This document shows, piece after piece, positions 36,347 to 44,695 of a stretch of DNA of 52,723 nucleotides. The stretch is from Bacillota bacterium. Lineage in GTDB: Bacteria > Bacillota > Clostridia > Oscillospirales > Acutalibacteraceae. The notes beneath the pieces were generated by a model that was given only the letters and a program-made list of their open reading frames with translations, was not told where the DNA came from and ran no database searches. The position numbers and the translations under genes were made by a program. Where the stretch lies: the NCBI GenBank assembly GCA_022706685.1, contig JAKJCA010000013.1:1-52723 (forward strand), read 5' to 3'. The stretch's first letter is position 1, and the number at the start of each line of letters is the position of its first letter.

Positions 36347-37717
36347 TCAGCCGACCGCTATTCTTTCGAGCGGCGATTTGGAAAGTTCCGCGCCGCTTTT
36401 CGTCCGGATGGCATACAGAATAGTCAGGCAGCCGACGCGCCCGAAATACATCAGAAAAGTCAGGATCAGTTTCGACAGGGTGCCGAGCCCGCCGGTGATG
36501 CCCATCGAAAGGCCGACGGTGCCGATGGCGGAAGCGGCCTCGAATAGGGATTTCAGGATCGGGAAGCCGTCGACGGCGGAGATCGTCATGGCCGCGAATA
36601 TGAACAGGAAGATGTAAATGCTGGTAATCGTCGCGGCGCTGCGCAGGACGCCGTCGTCGATGCGGCGGTGAAAAGCGTTCAGTGTGCGGCTTTTTTTCGA
36701 CACGGTCATGACATTGAGCACCAGCATGGCGAAGGTGGTGGTCTTCACGCCGCCGGCCGTGGAGCCCGGCGAACCGCCGATGAGCATCAGGATAATGGTC
36801 AGGAAAAGCGTGCTTTCCCTCAAAGCGGTTACATTGACAGAATTAAAGCCCGCCGTCCGCGGCGTGACCGCCTGGAAAAACGCGTTCATCAGCTTGGCAA
36901 AGAAACCCATGCCTTTGAAAGCCGGGGCGTTGTATTCGAAGACCAGGATCATCAGCGTGCCGGCGGCGATCAGGAAAGCCGTCGTCGTCAGCACGAGCTT
37001 GGAATGCAGCCGGTATTTGCGGAAACGCAGGCGGTTGGTTTTGATGTCGTCCCAGACGAAAAAGCCCAGTCCGCCGACGATAATCAGCAGCGCGACCGTC
37101 AACAACACGCGCGGGTCGCGGTTGAAATAGGTCAGCGACGACCGTTCCCCGCCGAACTGCGCCCGGCCCAAAACGTCGTAACCGGCGTTGCAGAAAGCGG
37201 AAACGCTGTGGAAAACCGCGTTGTAAACCCCCCGCGCAAAACCGAGATCGGGAATGAAACGCGTCGCGAGGATCAGGGCGCCCGCGGCCTCAAGGGCCAG
37301 GGAACCGCCGATGACGAGACGGGCCATGCGGACCATCCCGCCGACCTGGGGGGCTGCGATGGATTCCTGCATCAGCATACGCTGGCTGAAACCGACTTTT
37401 CTGCTGGTGAAGGTGATGATGACGATGGCCATCGACATAAAACCCAGGCCGCCGATTTCGATGAGCGTCAAAATCACCAGCTGCCCGAAAATCGACCAGT
37501 GGGTAAACGTGTCGTAAACGACCAGCCCGGTGACGCAGGTGGCGGAGGCGGAGGTGAAAAGCGTGTCGATGAAAGGCGTAAAGATGCGTTCCCGCGAGGA
37601 GATGGGCAGCATCAGCAGCAGCGCGCCGGTTAAAATGATGCCCATGTAGCCCAGAACGAGCATCCTCACCGGCCGTATTTTGTTGAGCCTTAAACGAAAT
37701 TTGGATCGGTCGAACAA
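36347..37717 (-). CDS. ktrB: K+ (Na+-coupled) transporter membrane subunit KtrB
   Basis: A 456-residue membrane protein with four pore repeats. Filter-like segments are visible in order: SATCVTGLVV, SAFCNAGYDVLG, TPRTAGFNSV and ASAIGTVGLSMG, each with the central filter glycine. It imports K+ and matters for osmotic balance. The start codon is TTG at 37717 with GGAGGG 11 bases upstream. The promoter is an extended -10 at 37744-37752. The gene pairs with ktrA downstream. Together they form a core-type operon directly to the right of the CRISPR island. Confidence 0.95.
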   Translation of the reverse strand: MFDRSKFRLRLNKIRPVRMLVLGYMGIILTGALLLMLPISSRERIFTPFIDTLFTSASATCVTGLVVYDTFTHWSIFGQLVILTLIEIGGLGFMSMAIVIITFTSRKVGFSQRMLMQESIAAPQVGGMVRMARLVIGGSLALEAAGALILATRFIPDLGFARGVYNAVFHSVSAFCNAGYDVLGRAQFGGERSSLTYFNRDPRVLLTVALLIIVGGLGFFVWDDIKTNRLRFRKYRLHSKLVLTTTAFLIAAGTLMILVFEYNAPAFKGMGFFAKLMNAFFQAVTPRTAGFNSVNVTALRESTLFLTIILMLIGGSPGSTAGGVKTTTFAMLVLNVMTVSKKSRTLNAFHRRIDDGVLRSAATITSIYIFLFIFAAMTISAVDGFPILKSLFEAASAIGTVGLSMGITGGLGTLSKLILTFLMYFGRVGCLTILYAIRTKSGAELSKSPLERIAVG

Positions 37718-37743
37718 GACGGCAACAACCCTCCGTTTGTTGT

Positions 37744-37752
37744 ATTATACCA
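37744..37752 (-). promoter_or_regulatory. ktrB promoter, extended -10
   Basis: Minus strand TGG-TATAAT, a perfect extended -10 with no good -35, about 27 bases upstream of the TTG start of ktrB. The same TGG-TATAAT occurs before the GH78 gene at 42138-42146. Confidence 0.65.
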
Positions 37753-37907
37753 CCTTTGCGCGCCGCGCGCACCTGATGCCCGAAAGCGGTTCAAACGGGC
37801 GCTTCGCTGCGCGCATAGAGCATAATATATACCTGTTTTTTCAGGTTTTCAAGACAAGGCGCAAATATTTTCGGGGCCTGGCGCGGGGCCCTTCGGTTTC
37901 TGCCGGA

Positions 37908-37936
37908 TTGAACCTTGCCGCGGAATATGCTACACT
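37908..37936 (+). promoter_or_regulatory. Promoter of the secreted metallophosphoesterase
   Basis: TTGAAC (37908-37913), a 17-base spacer and TGC-TACACT (-10 at 37931-37936), about 45 bases before the start codon. Confidence 0.72.
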
Positions 37937-37981
37937 TCTTTTTGGACAAAACCGGCGTTCGGGCCGGAAAAGGAGGCGTTG

Positions 37982-39157
37982 ATGATGAAAAAGTTTTGGA
38001 AAAAATCGGCCGCCGTATTTTTGGCGGCGGTATTGCTGCTGATGCCCGCGCTGGCGCAGGCGTCCGCGCTGACGCCGGCGGAGGCCGCCCATCTGCGTTT
38101 CGGCGCCGACGGCAAATTCACCATCCTGCAGTTTGCCGATATTCAGGACGGCCCCGGTCTTCTGCCGCCGACGGCGAAGTTCCTGAAAGCAGCCCTTGAA
38201 GACGTGCAGCCCGACCTCGTGGTGCTGACCGGCGACAACATCATGGGCAGCAACTCCAAGACCTATGACCAGACGAAAAAGGCCATCTCAAAGTTTATGG
38301 ACATCTTCCAGGAGGCGGGCGTTCCCGTCGCCGCCGTATTCGGCAACCACGACGACGAGGGAGGCATCACCAAAGAGCAGCAGATGGCCATCTATATGAC
38401 CTATGACTGCTTTATCGGGTATGACGAAGGCCCGGATATCTACGGCGTCGGCAACTACAATGTGCCGATCTATTCGTCGACGGATGCCGGCAAGGTCGCT
38501 TACAACCTCTGGATGATCGACTCGGGCACCTATGACGCCGAAAGCGGCGGTTACGACTATGTGCGCCCCAGCCAGATTGCCTGGTATCAAGCCAAGAGCG
38601 ATGAACTCAAAGCGGCCAACGGCGGGGTGCCCGTCGATTCGATGATGTTCCAGCATATCGTCATCCCCGAGGTCTACGAGTGCTTCAACGAGGTGGCTTT
38701 CGGCACCCCGGGCGCCGTCGCCATCAACGGCAAGTTCTATGTCCTCAACCCCGACCTGACGCATGCGGGCGTGTTGGGCGAAGGCGCTTACAGCGCGCAT
38801 GTCAACGGGGGCCTTTTTGACGCCGTGCTCGCGCAGGGCGACGTCAGAGCCATGATTTTCGGCCACGACCACGCAAACACCTATGAAGTCGACTGCCGCG
38901 GCGTCGACCTGATCTGTTCGCCGACGGCGGGCATGGCCTCCTACGGTACGCCGCAGCGCGGCGCCAGGGTCATTGAAATCGACGAAAACAACACCGCTGT
39001 CTACCAGACGCGCCTGGTCAAATATTCCAGCTATTTCACGTTCGGTTCGCTGCTGAACCCCGTCTACAACGTGATGTACGGTTTCTGGCAGATTGCCTTC
39101 CCCGTGATGAAAGTGTTTTATCTCATCGACTCGGTGACGGGGCTTTCCGTTTTTTAA
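37982..39157 (+). CDS. Secreted calcineurin-like metallophosphoesterase
   Basis: A protein of about 391 residues. The N terminus has a Lys-rich start and a hydrophobic core ending MPALAQASA, a typical signal peptide. Phosphoesterase blocks are FADIQDG (D-x-Q where D-x-H is usual), LTGDN, FGNHDDE, FQHIVIP and FGHDHANTYE. The Gln in the first block changes a metal ligand, as occurs in some family branches, so activity is likely but substrate preference may differ. A hydrophobic C-terminal stretch (FGSLLNPVYNVMYGFWQIAF) may hold it at the membrane. GGAGG lies upstream of tandem start codons; ATG 37982 or 37985 are equally plausible. It is paralogous to the cytoplasmic enzyme at 19934-20965. The YqxD-family gene follows after 31 bases. 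Confidence 0.88.
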   Translation: MMKKFWKKSAAVFLAAVLLLMPALAQASALTPAEAAHLRFGADGKFTILQFADIQDGPGLLPPTAKFLKAALEDVQPDLVVLTGDNIMGSNSKTYDQTKKAISKFMDIFQEAGVPVAAVFGNHDDEGGITKEQQMAIYMTYDCFIGYDEGPDIYGVGNYNVPIYSSTDAGKVAYNLWMIDSGTYDAESGGYDYVRPSQIAWYQAKSDELKAANGGVPVDSMMFQHIVIPEVYECFNEVAFGTPGAVAINGKFYVLNPDLTHAGVLGEGAYSAHVNGGLFDAVLAQGDVRAMIFGHDHANTYEVDCRGVDLICSPTAGMASYGTPQRGARVIEIDENNTAVYQTRLVKYSSYFTFGSLLNPVYNVMYGFWQIAFPVMKVFYLIDSVTGLSVF

Positions 39158-39188
39158 CCGGCCCCGCCCGGCGCGGCAAGGGAAAGAT

Positions 39189-39626
39189 ATGAGGGTACTC
39201 ATCGACGCCGACGGCTGCCCCGTGGTGGATATCGCGGTCAGGCTGGCCGCCGCGGCCGGAGCCGAATGCGTGATTCTTTGCGACACGTCGCACGTTTTTG
39301 AAAAGCAGGGCGCGCGCACCGTCACCGTATCGAAAGGCGCCGATTCCGTCGATTTCGCGCTGGTCAACATGATACGGCCGGGCGATATCGTCGTCACGCA
39401 GGATTACGGCCTGGCCGCGATGTGCCTGGCGCGCCGCGCGAGGGCGCTCAGCCAGGACGGCATGGTTTACGACGACGGCAACATCGGCGCCCTGCTGCTG
39501 CAGCGGCATCACGCCAAAAAGGTCCGCATGGCCGGCGGAAGGCTCAAAGGCAACGCAAAGCGCACCCCCGCGCAAAACAGCGTGTTCGAGGCGGCGCTTG
39601 GTCAAATACTCCTGGGAGGCGAATAA
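39189..39626 (+). CDS. YaiI/YqxD family protein (DUF188)
   Basis: A 145-residue cytoplasmic protein of the conserved YaiI/YqxD family. It begins MRVLIDADGCPVVDIAVRLA, with the DADGCP motif, and also has VTQDYGLAAMCL and RRARALSQDGMVYDD. These acidic motifs resemble a PIN-like nuclease fold, but no function is established for the family. The length is normal. The ATG is preceded by GGGAAAG. It lies 31 bases after the secreted phosphoesterase and 2 bases before the cysteine-rich miniprotein, so all three are probably on one transcript. Confidence 0.93.
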   Translation: MRVLIDADGCPVVDIAVRLAAAAGAECVILCDTSHVFEKQGARTVTVSKGADSVDFALVNMIRPGDIVVTQDYGLAAMCLARRARALSQDGMVYDDGNIGALLLQRHHAKKVRMAGGRLKGNAKRTPAQNSVFEAALGQILLGGE

Positions 39627-39628
39627 CC

Positions 39629-39817
39629 ATGGCTTGTGAAAACAATCCTTCCGTCGTGTGCACCTGCACGGCGGACTGCTCCCTGCACGGCAAATGCTGC
39701 GAATGCGTCGCAAACCATGCCGGCAAAGGGCAGTTCCCCGCCTGTTTCTTTTCAAAAGAGGCGGAAAAGACCTACGACCGCAGTTTCCGGATGCTGGTCA
39801 AGGACCGTCAGGGCTGA
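39629..39817 (+). CDS. Cysteine-rich miniprotein (DUF6485-like)
   Basis: A 62-residue protein starting MACENNPSVVCTCTADCSLH and continuing GKCCECVANHAGKGQFPACF. It holds eight cysteines and two histidines, arranged as a compact metal-binding or Fe-S type domain. It ends with a TYDRSFRMLVKDRQG tail. This agrees with the small DUF6485 proteins of Clostridia, whose role is unknown. Start at ATG 39629 with GGAGG (39614-39618) upstream. It is followed by a symmetrical terminator. Co-transcription with the YqxD-family gene is likely. Confidence 0.85.
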   Translation: MACENNPSVVCTCTADCSLHGKCCECVANHAGKGQFPACFFSKEAEKTYDRSFRMLVKDRQG

Positions 39818-39836
39818 CGGCCCGCCGGAACCGGTA

Positions 39837-39866
39837 CAAAAAGAAGGCCGCGCGGCCTTCTTTTTG
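39837..39866. terminator. Bidirectional intrinsic terminator
   Basis: A 30-base perfect palindrome (39837-39866): an A5 run, an 18-base GAAGGCCGC/GCGGCCTTC stem and a T5 run. It serves both the miniprotein transcript and the convergent GH78 gene, whose stop codon is 16 bases away. Confidence 0.92.
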
Positions 39867-39881
39867 CATATCGTCAAGGTC

Positions 39882-42074
39882 TTATTGCAGTTCGACGGCA
39901 AAGCTGTTCCCGCCCGCGCGAAGCGGACGGCCGGCCCCGCCGTACTCGAAAACGGCGCGTACCCCTTCGGGGATATCGATCGAGCAAAGCAGCGAACCGC
40001 CCTCTTTTTTCAGCGAGACGGAAACGCGCCCCGCCTGCGCGGCGATATGCCCTTTGGCAAAATCCAGCGCGCCCGCGGCGCGCGGGGAGATGATGATGTC
40101 TTGAAAGCCGCTTGAACCCTCCGTCTGCCGGATGCCTAAGATATCATAAAAAAGGTAACGCGCGGCGGCGCCGAACATCGGGTGGCTGTGCGATTTTTTG
40201 CCCGACCAGTATTCCCACAGCGTCGTGGCGCCCGAGCGCATCATGTGGTGGAAAGACACCTCTTTTTGATTGGCCAGCAGGCTCAGGGCCAGGCCGCCTT
40301 CGCCGCGTTCGAAAAGCACGCGCGTGAGGATATCGGTGCCGAAAATGCCCGTGTCGTACATGCCCAGCCGGCCGTATTTCGCGACGAGGTTCGCGAACGT
40401 CCGCGCGTCGCCCAAACCGATGTCGACGGCGAAGGCGTTGGCGCCCTGGATCCCGCGGTCGAAATCGCCGGTCGCGGGGTCGAAGTAACACCGGGTGATG
40501 GCCTTCTTGCGCGCTTCGGCGCGTTCGGCGAGGGGGAGGATCAACTCGTCCCTTCCGATTATTCCTGCGATTTCCGCGGCGCGCAGCAGCGACTTGACGG
40601 CAAAATAGGTGTTGACCAGCGGCGGCGCGATTTGGATATCGCCCGGGGTGCACCAGTCGCCCAGGCACCAGGCGCCCGGATAGTCGCTGACCACCAGGCC
40701 GTCTTCGCTGTGCGCGTCGAGGTAGTCGAAATAGCGCAGCATCCGCGGAAAGAACTCTTCGAGCACGGCCTTCTCACCGTAGTGGCGGTAGAAGACGTAC
40801 GGCACCTCGACCACGGCGCAGCCCCAGCCGCCCGGCCCGCCCCCAGAGGGGATATAGGGCGCGGTGTACTGGATATGGCCCGTCGCCTCGTCCTGGCAGT
40901 CCGCGATGTCGCCGAGCCATTTGCGGTAGAACTCTTTGGCGCCGAGCATCAGCATCGCCGCGTCGCAGGCGAGCTGGCCGTCGCCGGTATAGCCCCGGCC
41001 TTCGCGCTGCGGGCAGTCGGAGGGGATGCCGGCGTGCATATTGCACAGTTGCGTGCGCACGAAGGCGCCGTAATACCAGTTGAGCGTTTCGTCGGAACAT
41101 TCGAAGGCCGAGGTGACGGGCACGTCGGCGTGGACGACCTCCACCCGCAGCGGCACGGCGTTGTTGCTCAGCGAAAAATAGCGGAAAGCGTGCCACAGGA
41201 AGCGCGGATGCACCTCCCGCCGCTTTCCGTCGCTGAAGTACCAGTCGCGCTGTATTCTTTTCGGGTTGTGCCGGTAGGTGTAGGAGGAAGAGTCGAGGCG
41301 GCCGTTTTTGCCGAGTTCCTCGGTGTACTTCGCCTCGGTTTTCGCGCCGCGCCTGCCCCTGAGTTCGATCACGGCCCGGCCGGTGATGTTTTCCCCGGCG
41401 TCGTAAATCGTATGCCGGCGGTACCGCCGGACCGCTTTCGGCTCGATGCTGCGGATGACGCGGTCGGCCGGACATGTCTGCAGCAGGAAGTCGCTGACCG
41501 GGGCGGGTACGGTTTTGACGCTTTGCCAGCCGCCGGCGTCGAAATCGTTGAGCGCGAAGTCCGGGCGCTCGAGCCGCAGGTCGTGGACCTCGCCGAGCAG
41601 CATCCGGCTCGAAAGGACGGGGCCGGGCGCCCAAAGCAGCGAGGGGCCGGACAGGAAAACGTTTTCCGTCCCGTCTTTTTCGGTAACGGCCAGCCGGTAG
41701 CAGAGCTTCACGGTGCCGTAACCGACCTTTTCGTACCAGCCGGCGCCCAGCGCGAAAGCCGCCGTATTCGGCCCCGCTTTCACGAAAGGCGTGATATCGT
41801 AGCGCAGGCAGTAGACGCGGTGGGCGAAGCGGTCGGTGACCTCGCGCCCGCCGAGTTCAAAGCGGTGGTCCTCATAGTCCGACCAGGCCGGGACGAAATA
41901 ATCCTCGGCCGCGCGGACGCCGTTGACATACAGCTCGAAAAAGCCGAGCCCGCACACCGTGATGTGCGCCCGGACAGGTTCCGCGGCGAAAAACGCGCCG
42001 CGGACAAGCGGCTGGCTGCATTCCCCGGACGGCGCGACCCAGAGGGCGCCGCCGAACATTTCTTCGTGTGTCAT
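39882..42074 (-). CDS. GH78 alpha-L-rhamnosidase
   Basis: A 730-residue glycosidase removing terminal alpha-L-rhamnose with inversion. N-terminal beta domains include AHITVCGLGFFELYVNGVRA (the rhamnosidase N domain) and a second beta-sandwich. The (alpha/alpha)6 barrel carries SDCPQREGRGYTGDGQ (residues 352-367, acidic residues Glu358 and Asp365) and, late in the barrel, TTLWEYWSGKKSHSHPMFG with the general-base Glu in WEYW. A C-terminal beta domain closes the protein. There is no signal peptide, so it acts in the cytoplasm on imported rhamnosides such as plant flavonoid glycosides or pectin fragments (inference). The ATG lies behind GGAAGGATGG. The promoter is TGG-TATAAT at 42138-42146. Confidence 0.93.
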   Translation of the reverse strand: MTHEEMFGGALWVAPSGECSQPLVRGAFFAAEPVRAHITVCGLGFFELYVNGVRAAEDYFVPAWSDYEDHRFELGGREVTDRFAHRVYCLRYDITPFVKAGPNTAAFALGAGWYEKVGYGTVKLCYRLAVTEKDGTENVFLSGPSLLWAPGPVLSSRMLLGEVHDLRLERPDFALNDFDAGGWQSVKTVPAPVSDFLLQTCPADRVIRSIEPKAVRRYRRHTIYDAGENITGRAVIELRGRRGAKTEAKYTEELGKNGRLDSSSYTYRHNPKRIQRDWYFSDGKRREVHPRFLWHAFRYFSLSNNAVPLRVEVVHADVPVTSAFECSDETLNWYYGAFVRTQLCNMHAGIPSDCPQREGRGYTGDGQLACDAAMLMLGAKEFYRKWLGDIADCQDEATGHIQYTAPYIPSGGGPGGWGCAVVEVPYVFYRHYGEKAVLEEFFPRMLRYFDYLDAHSEDGLVVSDYPGAWCLGDWCTPGDIQIAPPLVNTYFAVKSLLRAAEIAGIIGRDELILPLAERAEARKKAITRCYFDPATGDFDRGIQGANAFAVDIGLGDARTFANLVAKYGRLGMYDTGIFGTDILTRVLFERGEGGLALSLLANQKEVSFHHMMRSGATTLWEYWSGKKSHSHPMFGAAARYLFYDILGIRQTEGSSGFQDIIISPRAAGALDFAKGHIAAQAGRVSVSLKKEGGSLLCSIDIPEGVRAVFEYGGAGRPLRAGGNSFAVELQ

Positions 42075-42137
42075 GCTTCCATCCTTCCTTTTAACGGGCG
42101 CCGCCCGCCCCTTTGACGCGCAAGGGCGGCAAACCCT

Positions 42138-42146
42138 ATTATACCA
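42138..42146 (-). promoter_or_regulatory. GH78 promoter, extended -10
   Basis: Minus strand TGG-TATAAT (42138-42146) with no clear -35, about 63 bases before the GH78 start codon and divergent from the plus-strand extended -10 at 42163-42171. Confidence 0.6.
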
Positions 42147-42162
42147 TCACGCGCGCGCGTTT

Positions 42163-42171
42163 CGTGCTATA
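42163..42171 (+). promoter_or_regulatory. Extended -10 that would transcribe the hairpin region
   Basis: TGC-TATAAT (42163-42171). It would place the hairpin series 42184-42371 inside the 5-prime leader (about 245 nt) of the propeller glycosidase gene. A second TATAAT occurs at 42386-42391, after the hairpins. Confidence 0.55.
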
Positions 42172-42183
42172 ATACTATTCTGT

Positions 42184-42371
42184 GATAAAAACATAGCGTT
42201 GTTTTTATCCTGCAAGCAACGCTTGCCGCTGCGGCGATAGCCGCAGAAAGAAAGTATTAAACGGCATTTCCGGCAGCTTAACTGCCTGTTGGCAGTCGGA
42301 CTGCCTACTGGCAGTTAAGCTGCCCCCGCTGTCTTTTAACAGCGGTTGTAAAGATAGACTTGTCTGTCTTT
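42184..42371 (+). promoter_or_regulatory. Hairpin-rich leader region upstream of the propeller glycosidase
   Basis: Six consecutive structures: 42184-42209 (GATAAAAAC/GTTTTTATC), 42212-42226 (GCAAGC/GCTTGC), 42229-42246 (CTGCGGC/GCCGCAG, GATA loop), 42272-42324 (GGCAGCTTAACTGCC against its complement, with an inner GGCAGT/ACTGCC hairpin), 42326-42345 (CCGCTGT/ACAGCGG) and 42350-42371 (AAAGATAGAC/GTCTGTCTTT). It fills the gap between GH78 and the propeller gene. I do not recognise a known riboswitch. Confidence 0.6.
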
Positions 42372-42426
42372 TCAATGGAGATTAGTATAATTTCCTTAAA
42401 AGAGCGGCGTAATCAGGAGGCGGGCG

Positions 42427-43788
42427 ATGGAAAAGAACACGCGGGCGGTCCCTTTCGGCGGACGGACGGAAATGTTTGTCGACGATTATCTCGCCGAGCG
42501 GCTCGAAAACGCCCGGTTTGAAATCAACCGGCCCGAGCGCAAGGAAGAGGTCCTCCGCTTCGAAAAAAAATGGGAAGGCCGCGGCTCTCTCGCCTGTTCC
42601 GTTTTCCGGCACGAAGGGCAGGTGTATCTGTATTACCGCGGATATCCGGACGGGGCGGACGACGCGAGCGAAATGCAGACGGCCTGCCTTGCGTTGAGCG
42701 GCGACGGGAAGAAGTTCCGCCGCGCGGCCGTCGACCGGATCCCTTACGGCGCAATCAGGCGCAACAACATCGTGTGGATGGGTCCCGAGGCGCATAATTT
42801 CCTGCCGTTTTACGACGACAACCCGGCCTGCCCGCAAGACGAACGCTTCAAGGCGGTCGCCGGCACGCTGGCGCTCGGCGGCCTGTTCGCTTTCTGCTCC
42901 GCTGACGGCGTCCGCTGGCGGAAAATGAGCGAAAAACCCGTCATCACCCGGGGGGCGTTCGATTCGCTGAACACCGCCTTTTACGACGCACGGGCGGGGC
43001 TGTACCGCTGCTATTCGCGTTACTGGCTGCAGGGCGGTTTTTCCGGCCTGCGGGCGATCCAGTCGTGCGTGTCGGAGAATTTCCTCGACTGGAGCGACCC
43101 GGCGCCCAACCGCTACGGCGGCGGCGACAACACCGAGCATTACTATACCAACGCCGCCGCGCCGGTGCCCGGAGCGGAGCATGTGCTGGCGATGTTCCCG
43201 ATGCGCTTCGTTCCCGACAGAAAAAAGGTGGAAAGCCACCCGTCCAAAGGCGTGTCCGACGCGGTCTTTCTGACCAGCCGCGACGGCGTGAACTGGAGCG
43301 ACCCGTTCAAGACGGCATGGATACCGCCCTCGCTCGACGAGCGGACCTGGACGCAGCGCAACTTCATCACCGCCTCCGGCATCGTCGAAACCGGCAACAG
43401 TTTCAGCCTCTATGTCGAGGAGCGTTATATGTGGGACGACTGCGCCGTCGTCCGCTACGAGGTGCCGGCGTTCCGCTTCGGCTGCGTCAGCGCGGACGCG
43501 CGCGGCGGGTTTCTGCTGACCGGGCCGCTGGTCCCCGAGGCGGCGGGGCTGACGGTCAACTACGCCACGTCCGCCGCGGGAGCCCTCAGCGCGGCGGCGA
43601 CAAACCCGGAGGGGGAGCCCCTCGACGGCTTCGGCTTTGAGGATTGCGGCGAACTGTACGGCAACGAAATTGAAAAAGAAATCCGCTGGGGCGGCAAGTC
43701 CCTTGACGCGCTGCGCGGCAGGGTAATCCGCCTGCGCTTCATGCTGCGCGACGCGCGCCTCTACGCCGCGGGCTCAACCGGCGGTTAA
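42427..43788 (+). CDS. Five-bladed beta-propeller glycosidase-like protein
   Basis: A 453-residue cytoplasmic protein resembling the GH32/43/62-type five-bladed propellers. Visible family features are the N-terminal EMFVDDYLAERLENARFEIN, CSVFRHEGQVYLYYRGY (blade start), CSADGVRWRKMSEKPVI, DSLNTAFYDARAGLYRCYSR and LTSRDGVNWSDPF. Similar proteins, often annotated as hypothetical glycosyl hydrolases, are frequent in polysaccharide-degrading bacteria. The substrate is unassigned, and I cannot name the catalytic acid and base. There is no signal peptide. The ATG follows AGGAGG. It is divergent from GH78 and lies behind the hairpin region at 42184-42371, so its expression may be leader-controlled. 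Confidence 0.8.
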   Translation: MEKNTRAVPFGGRTEMFVDDYLAERLENARFEINRPERKEEVLRFEKKWEGRGSLACSVFRHEGQVYLYYRGYPDGADDASEMQTACLALSGDGKKFRRAAVDRIPYGAIRRNNIVWMGPEAHNFLPFYDDNPACPQDERFKAVAGTLALGGLFAFCSADGVRWRKMSEKPVITRGAFDSLNTAFYDARAGLYRCYSRYWLQGGFSGLRAIQSCVSENFLDWSDPAPNRYGGGDNTEHYYTNAAAPVPGAEHVLAMFPMRFVPDRKKVESHPSKGVSDAVFLTSRDGVNWSDPFKTAWIPPSLDERTWTQRNFITASGIVETGNSFSLYVEERYMWDDCAVVRYEVPAFRFGCVSADARGGFLLTGPLVPEAAGLTVNYATSAAGALSAAATNPEGEPLDGFGFEDCGELYGNEIEKEIRWGGKSLDALRGRVIRLRFMLRDARLYAAGSTGG

Positions 43789-43823
43789 GAACCGGAAAAG
43801 CGGCGCTGCCGCCCGCCGAACGG

Positions 43824-44501
43824 TTATTTGACGGGCATCAAATGGTAGCCGATGCCCCGGATGGACCGTATCGTCACCCGGGAGCCGAGTTTGGCCAGTT
43901 TTTTTCTTAAAAAAGACATGTAGACCTCGATGTTGTTGTATTCGGCCGGGGAGTCGGAGCCCCAGACTTCGGAAACAAGCCGTTCCCTGCCGATAATCTG
44001 CCTGCCGTTGCCGATGAGCAGTTTCATGATTTGAAACTCTTTAAGCCCCAGGCGGACCACATGTTCGTTGCAGATGAGTTCGTTGGTTTTCAGGTCGAGA
44101 AAAATATCGCCGAACGACAGGGTATCGAACTCCAGCGCCTTGTCTTTGCGCCTGGACAAAGCCCGCACCCTCGCCAGAAACTCGTCGGCCGAAAACGGTT
44201 TGCACAGATAGTCGTCGGCGCCGAGGTCGAGGCCTTCGACCCTGTCGGCGACGGCGCGCTTGTCGCTGATGAGCAGGACGGGAAAGGCGATTTTGTTTTT
44301 GCGCAGCGATTTCAGCGCGCCGAAACCGTTGTCGGGCGTCAGGTTCGTGTCAAGCACGATCACGCCGTAGGCAGCGAATTCGGCGTAGCCGAGCAAATCC
44401 TCCGGGGTGCCGACTTCGTCGACGATATGATTGCTTTTCATCAGCAGCAGGGCGAGGCGCTGCGACAGCGCTTTTTCCCCGCAGGCCATCAGAATACGCA
44501 A
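43824..44501 (-). CDS. Orphan OmpR/PhoB-family response regulator
   Basis: A 225-residue two-domain regulator. The receiver domain has the phospho-acceptor Asp in VIVLDTNLTPDNG, a Ser in LLISDK at the switch position and Lys in DYLCKPFSADEF. The early acidic pair is missing: the start MRILMACGEKALSQ has only one Glu, which could weaken Mg2+ binding. The C-terminal winged helix ends NNIEVYMSFLRKKL and TIRSIRGIGYHL, as in PhoB/OmpR. The start is TTG at 44501 with GGGGGTG upstream; a frame extension to 44534 exists but lacks a ribosome site. There is no histidine kinase in the window. It is divergent from the GH31 operon and may control it. Confidence 0.9.
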   Translation of the reverse strand: MRILMACGEKALSQRLALLLMKSNHIVDEVGTPEDLLGYAEFAAYGVIVLDTNLTPDNGFGALKSLRKNKIAFPVLLISDKRAVADRVEGLDLGADDYLCKPFSADEFLARVRALSRRKDKALEFDTLSFGDIFLDLKTNELICNEHVVRLGLKEFQIMKLLIGNGRQIIGRERLVSEVWGSDSPAEYNNIEVYMSFLRKKLAKLGSRVTIRSIRGIGYHLMPVK

Positions 44502-44580
44502 CGTTTCACCCCCTGTTGCTATTGAATGTAACACAAATCGCCGCCGTTGAAAAGAAACAGAAAAAATTGCGGCGGATTCA

Positions 44581-44608
44581 ATACTATTTCAAGGTTCAAA
44601 AATTACAA
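44581..44608 (-). promoter_or_regulatory. Promoter of the response regulator
   Basis: Minus strand: TTGTAA (44603-44608), a 16-base spacer and TAGTAT (44581-44586), about 80 bases before the TTG start. Confidence 0.6.
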
Positions 44609-44695
44609 TAAGTCCATTGAACATCGGGAAAAACGGCTGAAAACCGCGCCGCCCGGGCCGCGGCTGCCGACATACGAGACACGGGAGGTGTCTTT

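Noticed and set aside
42184..42371. Second CRISPR array or attachment site
   Set aside because: The units differ in sequence and length, and no constant repeat-spacer period exists.
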